64,000 nt of DNA from Tritonibacter multivorans. Lineage in GTDB: Bacteria > Pseudomonadota > Alphaproteobacteria > Rhodobacterales > Rhodobacteraceae. The notes beneath the pieces are model-generated. The model worked only from the letters and a program-made list of their open reading frames with translations. It did no database searches and was not told where the DNA came from. Each line of letters begins with the position of its first letter. The stretch's first letter is position 1. Positions 61,314-64,000 of the stretch are shown here, one piece after another. The DNA lies in assembly GCF_001458415.1 (NCBI RefSeq), contig NZ_CYSD01000021.1, forward strand, positions 124,001 through 188,000. Reading direction: 5' to 3'. The position numbers were made by a program, and so were the translations under genes.

Positions 61314-63517
61314 TCCATCGTGTGATTGTCGTCGTCCGCCTGCACGTGGTGATCGGCAGTCGTTTCTTCGTGTGCATGATTGGCAGCAGGGGTAGTGTCG
61401 GTCGGTGCCGTGCCGTCGAGGTCGCCCATCAATGGGCGATGCGGGCCCGCCTTGTGTCGACGCTCCGCGGTGTCGGTATGGCGCATGAAACGCTGGGTCT
61501 CGTATTCAAGTTCATCCACAGTTTTGGGTAGAGAAATCAAACCCATCACGCGTTTGAGGCGGTACGACTCGCGATTGCCGTCGTTGATAAAGTCGCGCCG
61601 CGCTAGACACTCAGCATCGATATCAGCCGCGTCCGCATCATCCTCCTCCGCCAGTTCGGCCAGCATCTCCAACTCGCTCTTGCCGATCCAGCGCTCATCA
61701 CAGGCTGGCACGGTCATCCATGAGCCAATACCCGCGCGCACAGAGATGGTACCGATATCACCGTCCCAACGCAGAATCTCGACATCGTCGACCTTCTCGG
61801 TGAGGCACATGTGCATGAGCGCATCGGACTGGTAGTCTATTTTGTGAACGAGAACGCCCTTGCGCGTCAGCTTTCGGCGCGTGCGGACACCGAAGACTTC
61901 ACGCATCTCATCGCTTGTCAGGGATCGCGGTGGGCACTCCTTGCAGCCTCTTTCCCAAGCCTGCGCGGGGGACATGCCAAGCGCGGAGTGCTCCTTGGTG
62001 TGGTAGGCGTCAACAACCCAGCGCACAAGCCAGCACAGGAAGGCCTCCAGCGTCAGGGTCGCTCGAGCCGCGGCGTCGTTCTCACCGCGCTCGACGACAT
62101 TGCTGAATGCCCTGCCGGAGAACCGTAAGAGCAAATCGTTATGAACCGTCCGGAAGACCCGCTTGATATAGGGTTTCAGCCATGGTTTGCCTGCGGGGCA
62201 ACCAAGATTGGTGATCCCGAGATCAGCAAGGACTTCGTATGCATCGTCCGAGATGTACTTATCGCCGCGGTCAAAAACGATACTCTCAGGTGCCCCACCC
62301 ATCGGCCAACCAAACCTGGCGCCGGCCGCATCGGCGATGGGCGACTTGTCCATGTAGATCATCTCGAGGGTCCGGGCGAGCGGGCTCTCGACGCCTTGCG
62401 GGACGATCTGCAAAGCCACGAAGCAGCGGGTGTGGACGTCGATAGCGCCAGACAAGCTGACCCGGCTGGCTTTGCCGTCCAGCCCAATCAGCTGCTTGAT
62501 CGTCTGCGGCAGGTGATCAAAAAGGCCGGTTTCGCGCATGAGTACGAACAGATCTACCGTGTATTCGTCAACTTCGACCCTCTCCAACACGCGGGACGTC
62601 ATGACTCCCATGCCAAGCGTGTGCAGGTCTTTATAAGCCTTATCGCGGCTGTTCCTGCGCAGCGCATGATTGATCGGCGCCAACTCCCTAATCTTGTCCC
62701 TGATGTAGTCGTAACCTGGCCGCCGCAGCTTGATTGCGGGCACAGGCAACCGCTCCCTGCGTTCATTTTCGGCGTTAATCGCAGCCTGAACGCTTTCTAC
62801 GAAAGACGTGATTGTCGGCTTCTCACAATCCCACAGCATATCAAGATGGCGTTCGATGAAGCTATCGGTCGCATCGTTGTACCGTTTATAGCGACCGCAA
62901 TTGCGGTATTTATCGAACAAGCCGTCGTCGCCGTTGACCACCCATGCCCTATACCATTTCCACATGGTGTGGCCGCATTTAAATCCCTGATGGAACTCGA
63001 CGGCGCGGTCCTGCGCCTTCTTGGTTTTCTGAACCTTGGTACCGCCGCGCTTTGTTTCCCGCATCGACAATGCAGCCAGGTATTCGCGGTACCGCTGGCC
63101 TCCGTTCGCGATGATAGTGATGATCTTCGCGCAAAAATCATCTCGAACAGGGTTAAGTTCACCCCGGTCAAGCATGCCCTGAATGGCTAGGACATACTGT
63201 TTTCGGAACTTCTGACGCGCGACCTCCGCAAGGACCCGTTCGCTACGGCGGATGCGGTCGCTCGCCGTCGGTTGAACCAAGGGGCGCTTGAGGATCTTAA
63301 GAACCCCATAATTGTTGTCCGTGACAATGGCATCATAGCTGTAGATACCGGCAGTGCTCTCGTGGCACTCCCCGCTGTCAGGATCGGTCCACGGCTCCCA
63401 GAAAACGAAATATCCTTCCGGGCGCAATTCGAGGACACGCCCTTTGCGCAGGCCGATCTGAAAATCGCAGCCCTTTTCCAGAAGCATTTTGATGTTTTTC
63501 TTGAAAGGAGCCGCCAT
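61310..63517 (-). CDS. tnsB: TnsB/TniA-family DDE transposase with Glu-to-Lys at the catalytic site
   Basis: 735 residues, full length. An N-terminal DNA-binding region (about 1-290) is followed by the integrase core with Asp317 (VEVDEYTVDL) and Asp416 (IVFDRGDKY). The third acidic residue should be Glu, 35 residues further on in an ER-F motif; here the codon at 62162-62164 is AAG (Lys452, PYIKRVFRTV). Spacing is exactly that of DD(35)E. A C-terminal beta-barrel and charged tail complete the protein. The enzyme would normally cut the 3' ends and join them to target DNA; with Lys at this position it is probably inactive. Confidence 0.9.
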   Translation of the reverse strand: MAAPFKKNIKMLLEKGCDFQIGLRKGRVLELRPEGYFVFWEPWTDPDSGECHESTAGIYSYDAIVTDNNYGVLKILKRPLVQPTASDRIRRSERVLAEVARQKFRKQYVLAIQGMLDRGELNPVRDDFCAKIITIIANGGQRYREYLAALSMRETKRGGTKVQKTKKAQDRAVEFHQGFKCGHTMWKWYRAWVVNGDDGLFDKYRNCGRYKRYNDATDSFIERHLDMLWDCEKPTITSFVESVQAAINAENERRERLPVPAIKLRRPGYDYIRDKIRELAPINHALRRNSRDKAYKDLHTLGMGVMTSRVLERVEVDEYTVDLFVLMRETGLFDHLPQTIKQLIGLDGKASRVSLSGAIDVHTRCFVALQIVPQGVESPLARTLEMIYMDKSPIADAAGARFGWPMGGAPESIVFDRGDKYISDDAYEVLADLGITNLGCPAGKPWLKPYIKRVFRTVHNDLLLRFSGRAFSNVVERGENDAAARATLTLEAFLCWLVRWVVDAYHTKEHSALGMSPAQAWERGCKECPPRSLTSDEMREVFGVRTRRKLTRKGVLVHKIDYQSDALMHMCLTEKVDDVEILRWDGDIGTISVRAGIGSWMTVPACDERWIGKSELEMLAELAEEDDADAADIDAECLARRDFINDGNRESYRLKRVMGLISLPKTVDELEYETQRFMRHTDTAERRHKAGPHRPLMGDLDGTAPTDTTPAANHAHEETTADHHVQADDDNHTME

Positions 63518-64000
63518 CAGGTCGTCTCCCCGCAGATGATCAAGCTCCGGCCAGTGATCTTTTCACGATTGAACAGCTTGGCTTCGCCAAGCCGGATTGC
63601 GCGTGCGACGCTGCGAAAGCCGACCCCCTCAAGGCCAATTTCGGCGAGGAAATCGGAAATGCGGACCGGAGAAGTGACCAGTTGCAGCGCCGCAATGACA
63701 CGTGCATCCAATTCGACTTCTGGATCGCGCGAGGAGTGAAACAGCTTCGCATTATGCAATTCGACCGGATCGATGTTGCGTTCGGTGAAGGTGCGCACTT
63801 CATCGCAGATATTACCGATCGCTGCCTGCCTGATGCAGTCCATCTTTGCGCGATATTGGTACGTCTGGGCGATCCTTTCGGGCTTTACCGAGATGCAAAC
63901 CCGGCGCCCACATTTGAACGTCACCCTGAAATCGAAGAAATGCTCCGATTTCTTGCCATTGGGCAAAACGAAGGGCAGCGACGCTAGCTGTTCTTCGACG
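63517..64000 (-). CDS. tnsA: TnsA-like endonuclease, 5' end outside window
   Basis: The frame is open to the right edge, so the start lies outside; a TTG at 63966 is not the true start. The visible part carries HFFDFRVTFKCGRRVCISVKP, which fits the Asp...x-Val-Lys end of the TnsA catalytic site (restriction-endonuclease fold). The expected N-terminal Glu is beyond the window. The C-terminal 90 residues look like the winged-helix TnsC-binding part. It would cut the 5' ends of the element. It overlaps the transposase start by 1 nt. Confidence 0.75.
   Translation of the reverse strand, partial: VEEQLASLPFVLPNGKKSEHFFDFRVTFKCGRRVCISVKPERIAQTYQYRAKMDCIRQAAIGNICDEVRTFTERNIDPVELHNAKLFHSSRDPEVELDARVIAALQLVTSPVRISDFLAEIGLEGVGFRSVARAIRLGEAKLFNREKITGRSLIICGETT

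Noticed and set aside
63517-63966. Complete 149-residue protein starting at TTG 63966
   Set aside because: The same frame stays open to the window edge with TnsA-like sequence upstream, so the gene is truncated by the window rather than starting here.

Overview
The window looks like accessory DNA from an alphaproteobacterium of the Rhodobacteraceae (Roseobacter) type. The protein families fit that group: ExoF/ExoY-type exopolysaccharide genes, Hint-domain RTX proteins, stacked sugar ABC operons with LacI-type regulators, a BCCT/Rieske quaternary-amine cluster and an SMP-30/pentonate pathway. GC content is high. I see no rRNA, tRNA, replication genes or CRISPR, so chromosome, chromid and plasmid cannot be told apart.

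Layout. (1) 1-17807 is an exopolysaccharide locus. It holds a Wzz/GumC-type chain-length protein (cut by the left edge), three GT4 glycosyltransferases, two sulfotransferases, an ExoF/Wza-type export protein, an ExoY-type initiating sugar transferase with unusual extensions, a UDP-xylose synthase, and a 2092-residue surface or secreted protein with three repeated Ig-like/carbohydrate-binding units. Together they suggest a sulfated, possibly xylose-containing polysaccharide. (2) 17891-30745 is a pentonate-type sugar-acid regulon on the minus strand: a MalEFGK-type importer, an SMP-30 lactonase, a cytochrome b561-like protein, a LacI regulator, a RhmD-like dehydratase, an L-2-keto-3-deoxyarabonate dehydratase-like enzyme, an alpha-ketoglutaric semialdehyde dehydrogenase, a PdxA-like dehydrogenase and a beta-propeller protein. 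The palindrome TGTGACCGGTCACA occurs in pairs at both operon promoters and ties the region together. (3) 30774-38805 holds two Rbs-type importers in one operon, one of them with a LuxP-like binding protein, controlled by a divergent LacI regulator with paired GTTACCCGTAAC operators. (4) 38835-42815 holds a uracil/xanthine permease and an RTX protein with a Hint domain.

(5) 43162-49989 is a quaternary-amine cluster that resembles carnitine monooxygenase systems: Rieske oxygenase, reductase, semialdehyde dehydrogenase, BCCT transporter and LysR regulator. Two similar AGGTGGCCT-centred motifs flank the regulator. (6) 50277-58321 is a LacI-led operon with a MalEFGK-type importer and a GH63-like glycoside hydrolase, probably for glucosylglycerate-like or other compatible-solute glycosides. 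Its MalF subunit carries an unusual inserted beta-rich domain. (7) 58595-64000 is a Tn7-like transposition module (tnsA-tnsB-tnsC-tniQ) whose tnsA runs off the right edge. The transposase has Lys where the DDE motif needs Glu, so the module may be dead.

Most operons are translationally coupled, with 1-8 nt overlaps or gaps. Several stem-loops lie next to substrate-binding-protein genes and may set subunit ratios.
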